Below, piece by piece: positions 44,346 through 54,293 of a stretch of 64,000 nt of DNA. The position numbers were made by a program, and so were the translations under genes. The notes under the pieces were generated by a model. It saw only the letters and a list, made by a program, of their open reading frames with translations. It was not told where the DNA came from and searched no databases. This stretch comes from Azoarcus olearius (GTDB lineage: Bacteria > Pseudomonadota > Gammaproteobacteria > Burkholderiales > Rhodocyclaceae). Positions within the stretch are counted from its first letter, which is position 1, and every line of letters begins with the position of its first letter. Location of the stretch: contig NZ_CP016210.1 in assembly GCF_001682385.1 (NCBI RefSeq), positions 1,736,001-1,800,000 of the forward strand, read 5' to 3'.

Positions 44346-45080
44346 ATGTGTATGGCTCAGGAATCCCCAACATTCAGTCCGCTCTACCGTCAGATCAAGA
44401 CCTTGATTCTTCAAGCGCTTGAGGCGGGCGAATGGCGTCCGGGGCAGGCGATCCCGAGCGAGCAGGAACTGGCGGCGCGCTTCAGTGTATCGCAGGGTAC
44501 GGTGCGAAAGGCGATCGATGAAATGGCGGCCGAGAACCTGCTGATCCGCAAGCAGGGTAAGGGCACCTTCGTCGCCTCGCATAACGATCCGCGTGCCCTG
44601 TTCCGTTTCTTGCGTCTCGTGCCGATGGATGGCGACCTGTCCCATCCGCAGAGCATTCCGCTCGATTGCTGGCGCGCCAAGGCGGGGCAGGAGGCCTCGC
44701 GGATGCTCGGCATCGAGCTGGGCGCGCCCATCATCATCGTCCGCCGTCTGCTGCGCTTCGCGATGAAGCCGGTGGTGATCGATGAAATCTATCTGCCCGG
44801 TGACGTCTTCCCCGGGCTCAGCTTCGAAATGCTGCAGGGCTGGAATGGTTCGCTGTACAGCCTGTTCGAAACCCGCTTCGGGCTGCGCATGATCCGCGCC
44901 CAGGAGCGCATCCGCGCCGTTGCCGCCGACCGTTCCACGGGCGAGGCGCTGAAGGTTCCCGAGGGTACGCCGCTGCTCTCGGTGGAGCGGGTGACCTATA
45001 CCTATGGCGATAAACCGGTCGAGTGGCGCAGGGGGCTCTACTCGACCGCCGAGCACTTCTATCTCAATGAATTGAATTGA
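44346..45080 (+). CDS. GntR-family transcriptional regulator (HutC/UTRA type)
   Basis: A 244-residue regulator with an N-terminal GntR winged helix (about residues 12-78: PLYRQIKTLILQALEAGEW, IPSEQELAARFSVSQGTVRKAI, QGKGTFV) and a C-terminal UTRA effector domain (about 95-235, ending EWRRGLYSTAEHFYLNEL). HutC-type members usually act as repressors released by a small metabolite. The ATG at 44346 or one two codons later (44352) could be used; neither has a clear ribosome binding site. It lies between mdh and sdhC, and its candidate operator occurs at mdh/gntR and acnA/acnB, which points to TCA-cycle control. The effector may be a TCA intermediate. Confidence 0.9.
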   Translation: MCMAQESPTFSPLYRQIKTLILQALEAGEWRPGQAIPSEQELAARFSVSQGTVRKAIDEMAAENLLIRKQGKGTFVASHNDPRALFRFLRLVPMDGDLSHPQSIPLDCWRAKAGQEASRMLGIELGAPIIIVRRLLRFAMKPVVIDEIYLPGDVFPGLSFEMLQGWNGSLYSLFETRFGLRMIRAQERIRAVAADRSTGEALKVPEGTPLLSVERVTYTYGDKPVEWRRGLYSTAEHFYLNELN

Positions 45081-45114
45081 ATGTGCCGGATGCATGCGGT
45101 CCGGTTCGGGTCGC

Positions 45115-45120
45115 TATAAT
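45115..45120 (+). promoter_or_regulatory. -10 element of the sdh operon
   Basis: A consensus TATAAT lies 57 bases upstream of the sdhC ATG and 34 bases after the gntR stop. No good -35 is seen at the proper distance, so an activator may be needed. The GTCTTATAWAAGAC palindrome is absent here. Confidence 0.5.
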
Positions 45121-45177
45121 CAAGAGCTTTTGGGAGTCAGCGACGGATGGCCGTCGCACATGTTGAGGGGAGTCTTC

Positions 45178-45567
45178 ATGTCAGAAGTGACAGTACGCAA
45201 ACAAAGGCCGAAGCATCTGGCCATCAACGAAATTCGGCTGCCGCTGCCGGGGATCGTGTCGATTCTTCACCGGGTCAGCGGAGCCGGGCTGTTCCTGCTC
45301 CTGCCGTTCCTGCTCTATCTGCTCGATCGCAGCCTGGGTTCGCCGGAAAGCTTCGCGACCTTCGAGGCGGTGGTCGGCCATCCGCTCGTCAAGCTGATCC
45401 TGATCGGCCTGCTGTGGGCCTTCCTGCACCACTTCTGTGCCGGCATCCGCTTCCTGCTGCTCGACCTGCACAAGGGTCTCGAACTGCAGGCCGCGCGCAA
45501 TTCGTCGCGCATCGTTCTGGTTGTGAGCATCGCGCTCACCGTGATCATCGGGGTGAAGCTGTGGTGA
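45178..45567 (+). CDS. sdhC: Succinate dehydrogenase cytochrome b556 subunit
   Basis: A 129-residue membrane anchor of complex II with three membrane helices (about residues 29-52, 66-88 and 108-127). SILHRVSGAGLFLLLP is the SdhC signature with the quinone-site Ser and Arg, and the haem-ligand His lies in the second helix (LHHFCAGIRFLLLD). GAGGGGAG precedes the ATG. The stop overlaps the sdhD GTG. It is the first gene of sdhCDAB-sdhE. Confidence 0.93.
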   Translation: MSEVTVRKQRPKHLAINEIRLPLPGIVSILHRVSGAGLFLLLPFLLYLLDRSLGSPESFATFEAVVGHPLVKLILIGLLWAFLHHFCAGIRFLLLDLHKGLELQAARNSSRIVLVVSIALTVIIGVKLW

Positions 45568-45908
45568 ATCGCAAAATCGTCGGTGCCCATTACGGGCTGA
45601 AGGACTGGATCGCGCAGCGCGCGACCGCGGTGTTCATGGCCATCTACACGGTCGTGTTCGCAATCTGTGCGCTGACCCTGCCGGAGCTGTCCTATTCGGC
45701 CTGGTCGGGCCTGTTTTCCAACGGGTTGATGAAGTTCGCTTCCTTCCTGTTCTTCCTGTCGGTGTTCTACCACGCCTGGATCGGCGTGCGTGACATCTGG
45801 ATGGATTACGTCAAGCCGGACGGCCTGCGCCTGTCCCTGCACCTGATTACCCTCTTTCTGCTCGTCGGCTACGCCGGCTGGGCTGCCCAGATCCTGTGGA
45901 GGCTGTAA
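45564..45908 (+). CDS. sdhD: Succinate dehydrogenase membrane anchor subunit
   Basis: A 114-residue anchor with three hydrophobic helices. LKDWIAQRATAVFMAIYT opens the first, and the second carries SVFYHAWIGVRDIWMDY, whose His is the usual haem b ligand and whose Asp/Tyr lie by the quinone site. It begins at a GTG whose last two bases form part of the sdhC stop (GTGA), implying coupled translation. The sdhA GTG follows two bases after its stop. Confidence 0.92.
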   Translation: MNRKIVGAHYGLKDWIAQRATAVFMAIYTVVFAICALTLPELSYSAWSGLFSNGLMKFASFLFFLSVFYHAWIGVRDIWMDYVKPDGLRLSLHLITLFLLVGYAGWAAQILWRL

Positions 45909-45910
45909 GC

Positions 45911-47704
45911 GTGAACGTCGCAAAGCGTACCTTTGATGCGGTCATCGTCGGCGCCGGTGGTGCCGGCCTGCGTGCGGCCCTGCAACTCTCCGAAGCCGGC
46001 CTCAAGACCGCCGTGCTGACCAAGGTCTTCCCCACCCGCTCCCATACCGTGGCGGCGCAGGGCGGTGTGGCCGCTTCGCTGGGCAACTCCACCGAGGACA
46101 ACTGGCACTGGCACATGTACGACACCGTCAAGGGGTCGGACTGGCTGGGCGACCAGGACGCCATCGAGTTCATGGTCCGCAAGGCCAACGAAGTCGTGGT
46201 CGAACTCGAACACTACGGCATGCCGTTCGACCGTACCGACAACGGCAAGATCTACCAGCGTCCGTTCGGCGGCCATTCGATGAACTATGGCCAGGCGCCG
46301 GTAATGCGCTCGTGCGCGGCGGCCGACCGTACCGGCCACGCCATGCTGCACGCGCTCTACCAGCGCAACGTGCGCGCGAACACCCAGTTCTTCGTCGAGT
46401 GGATGGCGCTCGACCTGATCCGCAACAGCGAAGGCGATGTCCTCGGCGTTACCGCGCTGGAAATGGAAACCGGCGAAGTCTCGATCTTCCACGCCAAGGC
46501 GACCATCTTCGCCACCGGCGGTGCCGGCCGTATCTACTACAGCTCGACCAACGCCTTCATCAACACCGGTGACGGCGTGGGCATGGCGGCGCGTGCCGGC
46601 ATCCCGCTGGAAGACATGGAGTTCTGGCAGTTCCACCCCACCGGCGTGGCCGGCGCGGGCGTGCTGATCACCGAAGGTGTGCGCGGCGAAGGCGGCATCC
46701 TGCGCAACGCCTCCGGCGAGCGCTTCATGGAACGCTACGCCCCGAACCTGAAGGATCTGGCCTCGCGCGACGTCGTGTCGCGTTCGATGGTGACCGAGAT
46801 CAACGAAGGTCGCGGTTGCGGTCCCGACAAGGACCACGTGCTGCTCGACATCACCCACCTGTCGCCCGAAACCATCATGAAGCGCCTGCCCGGCATTCGT
46901 GAAATCTCGATCCAGTTCGCCGGTGTGGACCCGATCAAGGCGCCGATCCCGGTCGTGCCGACCTGCCACTATCAGATGGGCGGCATTCCGACCAACTACA
47001 AGGGTCAGGTCGTGGTGCCGAAGGACGGCAACCCGAACACCCCGGTCTCCGGCTTCTACGCCGCCGGCGAATGTGCCTGTGCCTCGGTGCACGGTGCCAA
47101 CCGCCTCGGCACCAACTCGCTGCTCGACCTGCTGGTGTTCGGCAAGTCGGCGGGCGAAACCGTGGTTGCCGACTTCCAGGCCGGCAACCTGGCGCTCAAG
47201 CCGCTGCCGGCCGATGCCGCCGATGCCTCGCTGGCGCGCATCAACCGCCTCGAAACGCAGAAGAACGGCACCAACGTGCATGAGGTCCGCCTCGCGATGC
47301 AGCGCACCATGCAGAAGCACGCCGGTGTGTTCCGCTTCAACGACCTGCTGCAGGAAGGCGTCACCCGCATCCTCGAAGTGGCCGAACAGGCCAAGAGCAC
47401 CGAGATCGGCGACAAGTCCAAGGTCTGGAACACCGCCCGCACCGAAGCGCTGGAACTCGACAACCTGATCGAAGTGGCCAAGGCCACCATGATCTCGGCC
47501 GAGGCCCGCAAGGAGTCGCGCGGCGCCCACGTGCGCGATGACGCCATCGACAGCCCGGAGCGTCCGAACGGCCGCGACGACGCCAACTGGCTCAAGCACA
47601 CGCTGTGGTTCAGCGAAGGCAACCGCCTCGACTACAAGCCGGTGAACCTGAAGCCGATGTCCGACGATGTCGAACCCATCGCGCTCGCCAAGCGTACCTA
47701 CTGA
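45911..47704 (+). CDS. sdhA: Succinate dehydrogenase flavoprotein subunit
   Basis: The 597-residue FAD subunit of complex II. The dinucleotide motif VIVGAGGAGLRAAL begins near residue 11, and covalent FAD attachment is expected at His45 in RSHTVAAQGG. The active-site and capping stretches FHPTG, RGEGGILRN and CHYQMGGIPTN are intact. The start used is GTG 45911, two bases after the sdhD stop, with GGAGG nine bases ahead; an ATG five codons upstream would overlap sdhD. Codon bias is strong. Confidence 0.96.
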   Translation: MNVAKRTFDAVIVGAGGAGLRAALQLSEAGLKTAVLTKVFPTRSHTVAAQGGVAASLGNSTEDNWHWHMYDTVKGSDWLGDQDAIEFMVRKANEVVVELEHYGMPFDRTDNGKIYQRPFGGHSMNYGQAPVMRSCAAADRTGHAMLHALYQRNVRANTQFFVEWMALDLIRNSEGDVLGVTALEMETGEVSIFHAKATIFATGGAGRIYYSSTNAFINTGDGVGMAARAGIPLEDMEFWQFHPTGVAGAGVLITEGVRGEGGILRNASGERFMERYAPNLKDLASRDVVSRSMVTEINEGRGCGPDKDHVLLDITHLSPETIMKRLPGIREISIQFAGVDPIKAPIPVVPTCHYQMGGIPTNYKGQVVVPKDGNPNTPVSGFYAAGECACASVHGANRLGTNSLLDLLVFGKSAGETVVADFQAGNLALKPLPADAADASLARINRLETQKNGTNVHEVRLAMQRTMQKHAGVFRFNDLLQEGVTRILEVAEQAKSTEIGDKSKVWNTARTEALELDNLIEVAKATMISAEARKESRGAHVRDDAIDSPERPNGRDDANWLKHTLWFSEGNRLDYKPVNLKPMSDDVEPIALAKRTY

Positions 47705-47723
47705 GCGCGGGAGAACAGATCAA

Positions 47724-48434
47724 ATGACCAAGCGTACCGTTCAATTCAAGATCTACCGCTACGATCCGGACAAGGACGAGAAGCCCTACATGCAGGACAT
47801 CTCGGTCGAACTGGAAGCCTCCGACAAGAAGCTGCTCGACGCCATCGTCCGCCTCAAGACCAAGGACGACACGCTGTCCTTCCGCCGCTCCTGCCGCGAA
47901 GGCGTGTGCGGTTCGGACGCGATGAACATCAACGGCAAGAACGGCCTGGCCTGCCTGACCGACGTCGATAGCCTGGAGCAGCCGATCACGCTGCGTCCGC
48001 TGCCGGGGCTGCCGGTCATCCGCGACCTGATCGTGGACATGACCCAGTTCTTCAAGCAGTACCACTCGATCAAGCCCTACCTGGTCAACAACGAGCCGGC
48101 GCCGGAACGCGAGCGCCTGCAGACGCCGGAAGACCGTGAGGAACTCAACGGGCTCTACGAGTGCATCCTGTGCGCCTGCTGCTCGACCTCCTGCCCGTCG
48201 TTCTGGTGGAACCCGGACAAGTTCGTCGGGCCGGCCGGTCTGCTGGCCGCTTACCGCTTCCTCGCCGACACGCGCGATCAGGCGACCAACGAGCGTCTCG
48301 ACAACCTCGAAGACCCGTACCGCCTGTTCCGCTGCCACACCATCATGAACTGCGTCGACGTGTGTCCGAAGGGTCTCAACCCGACGCGCGCGATCGGCAA
48401 GATCAAGGACATGATGGTCCGCCGGGCGGTTTGA
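47724..48434 (+). CDS. sdhB: Succinate dehydrogenase iron-sulfur subunit
   Basis: The 236-residue Fe-S subunit that passes electrons from FAD to quinone. The [2Fe-2S] site is SCREGVCGSDAMNINGKNGLAC. The [4Fe-4S] and [3Fe-4S] ligands lie in CILCACCSTSCP and in CHTIMNCVDVCPKGLNP. The ATG is 19 bases after sdhA. sdhE follows two bases after its stop. Confidence 0.96.
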   Translation: MTKRTVQFKIYRYDPDKDEKPYMQDISVELEASDKKLLDAIVRLKTKDDTLSFRRSCREGVCGSDAMNINGKNGLACLTDVDSLEQPITLRPLPGLPVIRDLIVDMTQFFKQYHSIKPYLVNNEPAPERERLQTPEDREELNGLYECILCACCSTSCPSFWWNPDKFVGPAGLLAAYRFLADTRDQATNERLDNLEDPYRLFRCHTIMNCVDVCPKGLNPTRAIGKIKDMMVRRAV

Positions 48435-48436
48435 GG

Positions 48437-48673
48437 ATGAGCATCAACCGGGGGCGCGTGCGCTGGCAATGCCGTCGGGCTCTGCTCGAGCTCGATCTTG
48501 TCTTCGCACGCTTTCTCGAGCGCGATTTCGATCGTCTCACCGACGATCAGCTGGCGGATCTCGACGACCTTCTGCGCGCCGACGACTACGACATCTGGGC
48601 GATGGTCAACGGCAGCGCGGAGTGCAAGGTGGACCGCTGGAAGGAGATGATTGGCTTGCTGCGTCAGAAGTGA
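48437..48673 (+). CDS. sdhE: SdhE flavinylation factor (divergent RGxxE motif)
   Basis: A 78-residue five-helix protein of the SdhE/YgfY/CptB family. SdhE promotes covalent FAD attachment to SdhA, which is encoded in the same operon. The family layout is clear: RVRWQCRRALLELDLVFARFLE, then the LTDDQLADLDDLLRADDYDIWAMVNG block. The signature RGxxE reads RALLE (residues 14-18), so Gly is replaced by Ala; Arg14 and Glu18 are kept. It starts two bases after sdhB. The change may weaken or alter SdhA binding, or may be tolerated. Confidence 0.9.
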   Translation: MSINRGRVRWQCRRALLELDLVFARFLERDFDRLTDDQLADLDDLLRADDYDIWAMVNGSAECKVDRWKEMIGLLRQK

Positions 48674-48742
48674 CGCAGGCAAGCCGGTCATGAACGAGGG
48701 AGTTAGCTTTAGAAAATCGGGCAAAGCCACAAAGGGACGACC

Positions 48743-50038
48743 ATGAGCACTGAACGCACCGCAACCCTAACCGTCGATGGCAAGACCGTCGATTTCCCCG
48801 TGATGACCGGCACCCATGGCCAGGATGTCATCGACATCCGTACCCTGGGCGGGAAGACGGGCTTGTTCACCTACGATTCCGGTTTCCTCTCCACCGCCAG
48901 CTGCAAGTCGAAGATCACCTTCATCGACGGCGACAAGGGTGAACTGCTGTACCGCGGCTACCCGATCGAGCAACTCGCCGAGAAGTGCAACTTCCTCGAA
49001 GTCGCCTACCTGCTCAAGAACGGCGAACTGCCGAACGCGGCGCAGAAGCTGGATTTCGAAAACACCATCAAGAGCCACACGATGGTGCACGACCAGCTGA
49101 CCCGCTTCTACAACGGCTTCCGCCGTGACGCCCACCCGATGGCGATCATGGTGGGCGTGGTCGGCGCGCTGTCCGCGTTCTACCACGACGCGATGGACTT
49201 CTCCGACCAGGAGCACCGCAACGTCTCGATCAACCGCCTGATCGCGAAGCTGCCGACCATCGTCGCCATGGCCTACAAGTACAACACCGGCCAGCCGTTC
49301 ATGTACCCGCGCAACGACCTCGACTACACGTCGAACTTCATGCACATGATGTTCGGTACGCCGTGCGAGGAGTACAAGCCGAACCCGGTGCTGGTGCGCG
49401 CGCTCGACGTCATCTTCACGCTGCACGCCGACCACGAGCAGAACGCCTCCACCTCCACGGTGCGTCTGGCCGGCTCCTCGGGCGCCAACCCGTTCGCCTG
49501 CATCTCGGCCGGTATCGCCTGCCTGTGGGGCCCGGCGCACGGCGGCGCGAACGAAGCCTGCCTGAACATGCTGGAAGAAATCGGCGACGTGTCCCGCGTC
49601 GGCGAGTACATCAAGCGTGCCAAGGACAAGAACGACAGCTTCAAGCTGATGGGCTTCGGCCACCGCGTCTACAAGAACTTCGACCCGCGCGCCAAGCTGA
49701 TGGGCAAGGTCTGCAACGACGTGCTGACCGAACTCGGCCTCGAAGACGACCGCCTGTTCAAGCTGGCCAAGGAACTCGAAAAGATCGCGCTGGAAGACGA
49801 GTACTTCGTCGAGAAGAAGCTCTACCCGAACGTCGACTTCTACTCGGGCATCGTGCAGAAGGCGCTGGGCATCCCGACTTCCATGTTCACCTGCATCTTC
49901 GCGCTCGCGCGCACGGTGGGCTGGATCACCCAGTGGGAAGAAATGATCACCGATCCGGAATACAAGATCGGCCGTCCGCGCCAGCTGTACATCGGCGCGG
50001 CACGTCGCGACGTTCCGGTCATCGGACAGCGTCCGTAA
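48743..50038 (+). CDS. gltA: Citrate synthase
   Basis: A 431-residue type II citrate synthase that condenses acetyl-CoA and oxaloacetate. Catalytic blocks present are [23 protein letters not shown] (first His) and [15 protein letters not shown] (second His), with the Asp in a later DFYSGI stretch. AAAGGGACG lies ahead of the ATG. The gap from sdhE is 69 bases, so it may be cotranscribed with sdh. A hairpin and T-run follow 46 bases after its stop. Confidence 0.97.
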   Translation: MSTERTATLTVDGKTVDFPVMTGTHGQDVIDIRTLGGKTGLFTYDSGFLSTASCKSKITFIDGDKGELLYRGYPIEQLAEKCNFLEVAYLLKNGELPNAAQKLDFENTIKSHTMVHDQLTRFYNGFRRDAHPMAIMVGVVGALSAFYHDAMDFSDQEHRNVSINRLIAKLPTIVAMAYKYNTGQPFMYPRNDLDYTSNFMHMMFGTPCEEYKPNPVLVRALDVIFTLHADHEQNASTSTVRLAGSSGANPFACISAGIACLWGPAHGGANEACLNMLEEIGDVSRVGEYIKRAKDKNDSFKLMGFGHRVYKNFDPRAKLMGKVCNDVLTELGLEDDRLFKLAKELEKIALEDEYFVEKKLYPNVDFYSGIVQKALGIPTSMFTCIFALARTVGWITQWEEMITDPEYKIGRPRQLYIGAARRDVPVIGQRP

Positions 50039-50083
50039 GAGACGATGGAGAGGGGAGGGAGGCTATCCCGGTTCTAGCCGTCG

Positions 50084-50117
50084 CGGGATGGTGGCCTTGT
50101 GTCGCCATCCCGTTTTT
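50084..50117 (+). terminator. Hairpin and T-run between gltA and sucA
   Basis: An 8 bp stem (CGGGATGG with CCATCCCG, 13-base loop) is followed by five T. It lies between citrate synthase and the 2-oxoglutarate dehydrogenase genes, so it could end most sdh-gltA transcripts or act as an attenuator for sucA. Confidence 0.72.
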
Positions 50118-50197
50118 CCTTCGACGTCTGGTGCCGGTTTTCGCCGACTCCGAATTGCCGCAAGCAGGGAACCAGAACACCACAGGTGGCTTTCATC

Positions 50198-53029
50198 ATG
50201 ATGAAGCAACTACAGAACACGTCCCATCTGTTCGGTGCCAACGCACCGTTCATCGAAGAACTTTACGAGAACTACCTCGCTGACCCGGCTTCCGTGCCGG
50301 AGGCATGGCGGACCTATTTCGACAACCTGCAGAGCCAGGCCGGCGCCGCCGTGCGCGACGTCGCCCACGGCCCGGTCATCGCCGCGTTCGAGCAGATGGC
50401 CAAGCGCGGCCCGGTGCGCACCGTGGTCGCCGCGGGTGGCGAAGACAAGCTGCAGGTCGCCACGCTGCAGCTGATCAACGCCTACCGCTTCCTCGGCAAC
50501 CGCTGGGCCAACCTCGATCCGCTCAAGCGCACCGAGCGCCCGCAGATCGCAGAACTGGAGCCGTCCTACTACGGCTTTACCGAAGCCGACCTGTCGAAGA
50601 GCTTCAACGTCGGCTCCTTCCACGGCTTCTCCACCGAACACGCCAGCCTGCGTGAAATCCTCGAAGCGCTGCGCCAGACCTACTGCGGGTCGATCGGCTC
50701 CGAGTACATGTACATCTCCGACATCCAGCAGAAGCGCTGGATCCAGAGCCGTCTGGAGAGCGTGCGCGGCGCCCCCAAGTTCTCGGTCGAGATGAAGAAG
50801 CGCATCCTCGAGCGCACCACCGCGGCCGAAACCCTCGAACGCTACCTGCACACCAAGTACGTCGGCCAGAAGCGCTTCTCGCTCGAAGGCGGTGAATCCA
50901 CCATCGTTGCGATGGACGAGATCATCCGCGTCGGTGGCGGTCTCGGCGCCCAGGAAGTCGTCATCGGCATGGCCCACCGCGGCCGCCTGAACGTGCTGGT
51001 GAACACCCTCGGCAAGTCGCCGAAGATGCTGTTCTCCGAATTCGAAGGCAAGGCAGCTGCCGATCTGTCCGCCGGCGACGTCAAGTACCACATGGGCTTC
51101 TCCAGCGACGTCATGACCCCGGGCGGTCCGATGCACCTGACGCTCGCCTTCAACCCGTCCCACCTGGAAATCATCAACCCGGTGGTCGAGGGTTCGGTGT
51201 ATGCCCGCCAGGTCCGCCGCAAGGACACCGAGAAGAGCCAGGTCATCCCGGTGCTGATCCACGGCGACGCCGCCGTGGCCGGCCAGGGCGTGAACCAGGA
51301 AATGCTCAACTTCTCGCAGACCCGCGGCTACGGCACCGGCGGCACGGTGCACATCGTGGTGAACAACCAGATCGGCTTCACCACCTCCGACCCGCGCGAC
51401 TACCGCTCCTCGCTGTACTGCACCGACATCTTCAAGATGGTCGAGGCGCCGATCTTCCACGTGAATGGCGACGATCCGGAAGCGGTGGCCTTCGTCACCG
51501 CGCTGGCCGTGGAATTCCGCCAGCAGTTCAAGAAGGACGTGGTGGTCGACATCGTCTGCTTCCGCAAGCTCGGCCACAACGAGCAGGACGAGCCGATGGT
51601 TACCCAGCCGCTGATGTACCGCAAGGTGCAGCAGCACCCGGGCACCCGCAAGCTCTACGCCGACCGCCTGGTTGCCGAAGGCACGCTCAAGAGCGACGAA
51701 CCGGATCGCATGATCCAGGAATACCGCGAGCACCTCGACAAGGGCGAGCTGCTGTACAACCCGGTGCTGTCCGGCCACAACCGCCAGTTCGCGGTCGACT
51801 GGACTCCGTTCCTCAACCAGCCCTACACCGACGACGCGGACACCGCGATCCCGGTGCAGGAAATCAAGCGCCTGTCCGAGCGCCTGACCGCAGTCCCGGC
51901 CAACTTCACGCTGCACTCGCGCGTCAAGAAGATCATCGAGGACCGCGCGGCGATGGGCCGTGGCGAACTGCCGCTCGACTGGGGCATGGGCGAAAACCTC
52001 GCCTACGCCTCGCTGCTGGCGCAAGGCTACGCGGTGCGCATCTCGGGTGAAGACGTCGGTCGCGGCACCTTCTTCCACCGCCACGCGGTGCTGCACGACC
52101 AGAAGCGCGAGCGCTGGGACGAAGGCACCTTCAAGCCGCTCGAACACATCCAGGATGGCCAGGCCGGTTTCCAGTGCTTCGACTCCGTGCTGTCCGAAGA
52201 AGCGGTGCTCGGTTTCGAGTACGGCTATTCCACCGCCGAGCCCAACGAACTGGTGGTGTGGGAAGCGCAGTTCGGCGATTTCGTGAATGGCGCCCAGGTC
52301 GTGCTCGACCAGTTCATCAGCTCCGGCGAGTCGAAGTGGGGCCGTCTGTGCGGTCTCACGATCATGCTGCCGCACGGCTATGAAGGTCAGGGTCCGGAGC
52401 ACTCCTCCGCCCGCCTCGAACGCTTCATGAACAACGCGGCCGAGAACAACTGGCAGGTCTGCGTCCCGACCACGCCGAGCCAGATCTTCCACCTGCTGCG
52501 TCGCCAGATGCTGCGTCGCGTGCGCAAGCCGCTGATCATCATCACGCCGAAGTCGCTGCTGCGTCACAAGGAAGCGATCTCGTCGATGGACGAGCTGGCT
52601 GCCGGCCGCTTCCAGACCGTGATCCCGGAAGTCGAGAAGCTCGATCCGAAGAAGGTCAAGCGCGTGGTGCTGTGCCAGGGCAAGATCTACTACGAACTGC
52701 TGGCCCATCGCCGCGAGAACAAGATCAAGGACACCGCGCTGGTCCGCATCGAGCAGCTCTACCCGTTCCCGGCCGAAGCCTTCGCCGCCGCGATCGCGCA
52801 GTTCCCGAACGCCAAGGAAGTGGTCTGGTGCCAGGAAGAGCCGCGCAACCAGGGTGCGTGGTACTGGCTGGCCTCGCGTCAGCACCTGGTGAACGTGCTC
52901 GGTCCGAAGCACAAGCTGCTGCTGGTCAGCCGCCCGGCGGCCGCTTCGCCGGCGGTGGGCTACTACGCCAAGCACAACGCGCAGCAGAAGGCCGTGATCG
53001 AAAACGCCTTCGGTCCGATCCAGGACTGA
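50198..53029 (+). CDS. sucA: 2-oxoglutarate dehydrogenase E1
   Basis: The 943-residue thiamine-diphosphate E1 of the 2-oxoglutarate dehydrogenase complex. The N-terminal LFGANAPFIEELYENYLADP is the standard docking region. The substrate and cofactor blocks GMAHRGRLNVLVN, KYHMGFSS, HIVVNNQIGFTTSDP and FRKLGHNEQDEPMVTQP are intact. Two adjacent ATG codons open the frame and the first was taken. It starts about 80 bases after the hairpin that follows gltA. The sucB gene follows after 51 bases. Highly biased codons suit strong expression. Confidence 0.96.
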   Translation: MMKQLQNTSHLFGANAPFIEELYENYLADPASVPEAWRTYFDNLQSQAGAAVRDVAHGPVIAAFEQMAKRGPVRTVVAAGGEDKLQVATLQLINAYRFLGNRWANLDPLKRTERPQIAELEPSYYGFTEADLSKSFNVGSFHGFSTEHASLREILEALRQTYCGSIGSEYMYISDIQQKRWIQSRLESVRGAPKFSVEMKKRILERTTAAETLERYLHTKYVGQKRFSLEGGESTIVAMDEIIRVGGGLGAQEVVIGMAHRGRLNVLVNTLGKSPKMLFSEFEGKAAADLSAGDVKYHMGFSSDVMTPGGPMHLTLAFNPSHLEIINPVVEGSVYARQVRRKDTEKSQVIPVLIHGDAAVAGQGVNQEMLNFSQTRGYGTGGTVHIVVNNQIGFTTSDPRDYRSSLYCTDIFKMVEAPIFHVNGDDPEAVAFVTALAVEFRQQFKKDVVVDIVCFRKLGHNEQDEPMVTQPLMYRKVQQHPGTRKLYADRLVAEGTLKSDEPDRMIQEYREHLDKGELLYNPVLSGHNRQFAVDWTPFLNQPYTDDADTAIPVQEIKRLSERLTAVPANFTLHSRVKKIIEDRAAMGRGELPLDWGMGENLAYASLLAQGYAVRISGEDVGRGTFFHRHAVLHDQKRERWDEGTFKPLEHIQDGQAGFQCFDSVLSEEAVLGFEYGYSTAEPNELVVWEAQFGDFVNGAQVVLDQFISSGESKWGRLCGLTIMLPHGYEGQGPEHSSARLERFMNNAAENNWQVCVPTTPSQIFHLLRRQMLRRVRKPLIIITPKSLLRHKEAISSMDELAAGRFQTVIPEVEKLDPKKVKRVVLCQGKIYYELLAHRRENKIKDTALVRIEQLYPFPAEAFAAAIAQFPNAKEVVWCQEEPRNQGAWYWLASRQHLVNVLGPKHKLLLVSRPAAASPAVGYYAKHNAQQKAVIENAFGPIQD

Positions 53030-53080
53030 TCCGCGCTCAATGACAACGAAAGACTCCGAATAACAAGGGGAGAGTATTTC

Positions 53081-54283
53081 ATGCTGATCGAAGTGAAAGT
53101 GCCGCAGCTGTCCGAGTCCGTTTCCGAAGCCACGCTGGTCACCTGGCACAAGAAGGAAGGCGACGCGGTCACCCGTGACGAGAACCTGATCGACATCGAG
53201 ACCGACAAGGTCGTGCTGGAAACCCCGGCCCCGGCCGATGGCGTGCTGGTCAAGATCATCAAGGGCGACGGCGGCACTGTGACGTCCGGCGAACTGATCG
53301 CCCAGATCGACACCGAAGCCAAGGCCGCCGCCGGCGGCGCCAAGGCCGCGGAGCCCGTGCAGGCGGTGACCCCGCCGCCGGCCGCCCCCGCTGCCGCGCC
53401 GTCCGCCGCCGCTGGCGCCGCCAGCCCGGCTGCGCGCAAGATCCTTGAAGAGAAGGGCATCGCCGCGGGCGACGTGGCCGGCTCCGGCCGTGGCGGCCGC
53501 GTCACCAAGGAAGACGCCGTGGGCGCCAGCGCCAAGCCGGCGGCTGCCGCTGCTGCGGCCCCGGCCGTGGTGATCGCCGGCGAGCGTCCGGAAGAGCGCG
53601 TGCCGATGACCCGCCTGCGCGCCCGCATCGCCGAGCGCCTGCTGCAGTCGAAGAACGAGAACGCCATCCTCACCACGTTCAACGAAGTGAACATGGCCCC
53701 GGTGATGGCGCTGCGCAAGCAGTACGGCGACAAGTTCGAGAAGGCCCACGGCGTGCGCCTGGGCTTCATGGGCTTCTTCGTCAAGGCCGCCGTGGCCGCG
53801 CTGAAGAAGTTCCCGATCCTGAACGCTTCGGTCGATGGCAACGACATCGTCTACCACGGCTACATCGACATCGGCATCGCGGTCGGTTCGCCGCGTGGCC
53901 TGGTCGTGCCGATCCTGCGTGACGCCGAATCGATGTCGATCGCCGACATCGAGAAGAAGATCGCCGAGTTCGGCCAGAAGGCCAAGGACGGCAAGCTGTC
54001 GCTGGAAGAACTCTCCGGCGGCACCTTCTCGATCTCCAACGGTGGCGTGTTCGGTTCGATGCTGTCGACCCCGATCATCAACCCGCCGCAGTCCGCCATC
54101 CTCGGCATCCACGCCACCAAGGACCGTCCGGTGGTCGAGAACGGCCAGATCGTGATCCGCCCGATCAACTACCTGGCGATGTCCTACGACCACCGCATCA
54201 TCGACGGCCGCGAAGCTGTGCTCGGCCTGGTGACGATGAAGGAAGCGCTGGAAGATCCGGCCCGCCTGATCCTCGACGTCTAA
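53081..54283 (+). CDS. sucB: 2-oxoglutarate dehydrogenase E2 (dihydrolipoamide succinyltransferase)
   Basis: A 400-residue E2 core protein. The lipoyl domain (residues 1-75) carries its lysine in IETDKVVLE. An Ala/Pro-rich linker is followed by the E3/E1-binding domain ([22 protein letters not shown], about 108-130) and the catalytic core ending [12 protein letters not shown], whose His is catalytic. AAGGGGAGAG precedes the ATG. A hairpin separates it from lpd. Confidence 0.96.
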   Translation: MLIEVKVPQLSESVSEATLVTWHKKEGDAVTRDENLIDIETDKVVLETPAPADGVLVKIIKGDGGTVTSGELIAQIDTEAKAAAGGAKAAEPVQAVTPPPAAPAAAPSAAAGAASPAARKILEEKGIAAGDVAGSGRGGRVTKEDAVGASAKPAAAAAAAPAVVIAGERPEERVPMTRLRARIAERLLQSKNENAILTTFNEVNMAPVMALRKQYGDKFEKAHGVRLGFMGFFVKAAVAALKKFPILNASVDGNDIVYHGYIDIGIAVGSPRGLVVPILRDAESMSIADIEKKIAEFGQKAKDGKLSLEELSGGTFSISNGGVFGSMLSTPIINPPQSAILGIHATKDRPVVENGQIVIRPINYLAMSYDHRIIDGREAVLGLVTMKEALEDPARLILDV

Positions 54284-54293
54284 AACACGTAGT

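Noticed and set aside
50210-54193. Very long open frame (1327 codons) on the minus strand opposite sucA and sucB
   Set aside because: It is a mirror of highly biased GC-rich codons in sucA/sucB. Composition is His/Asp/Val-rich with no recognisable domain, and it spans two real genes.
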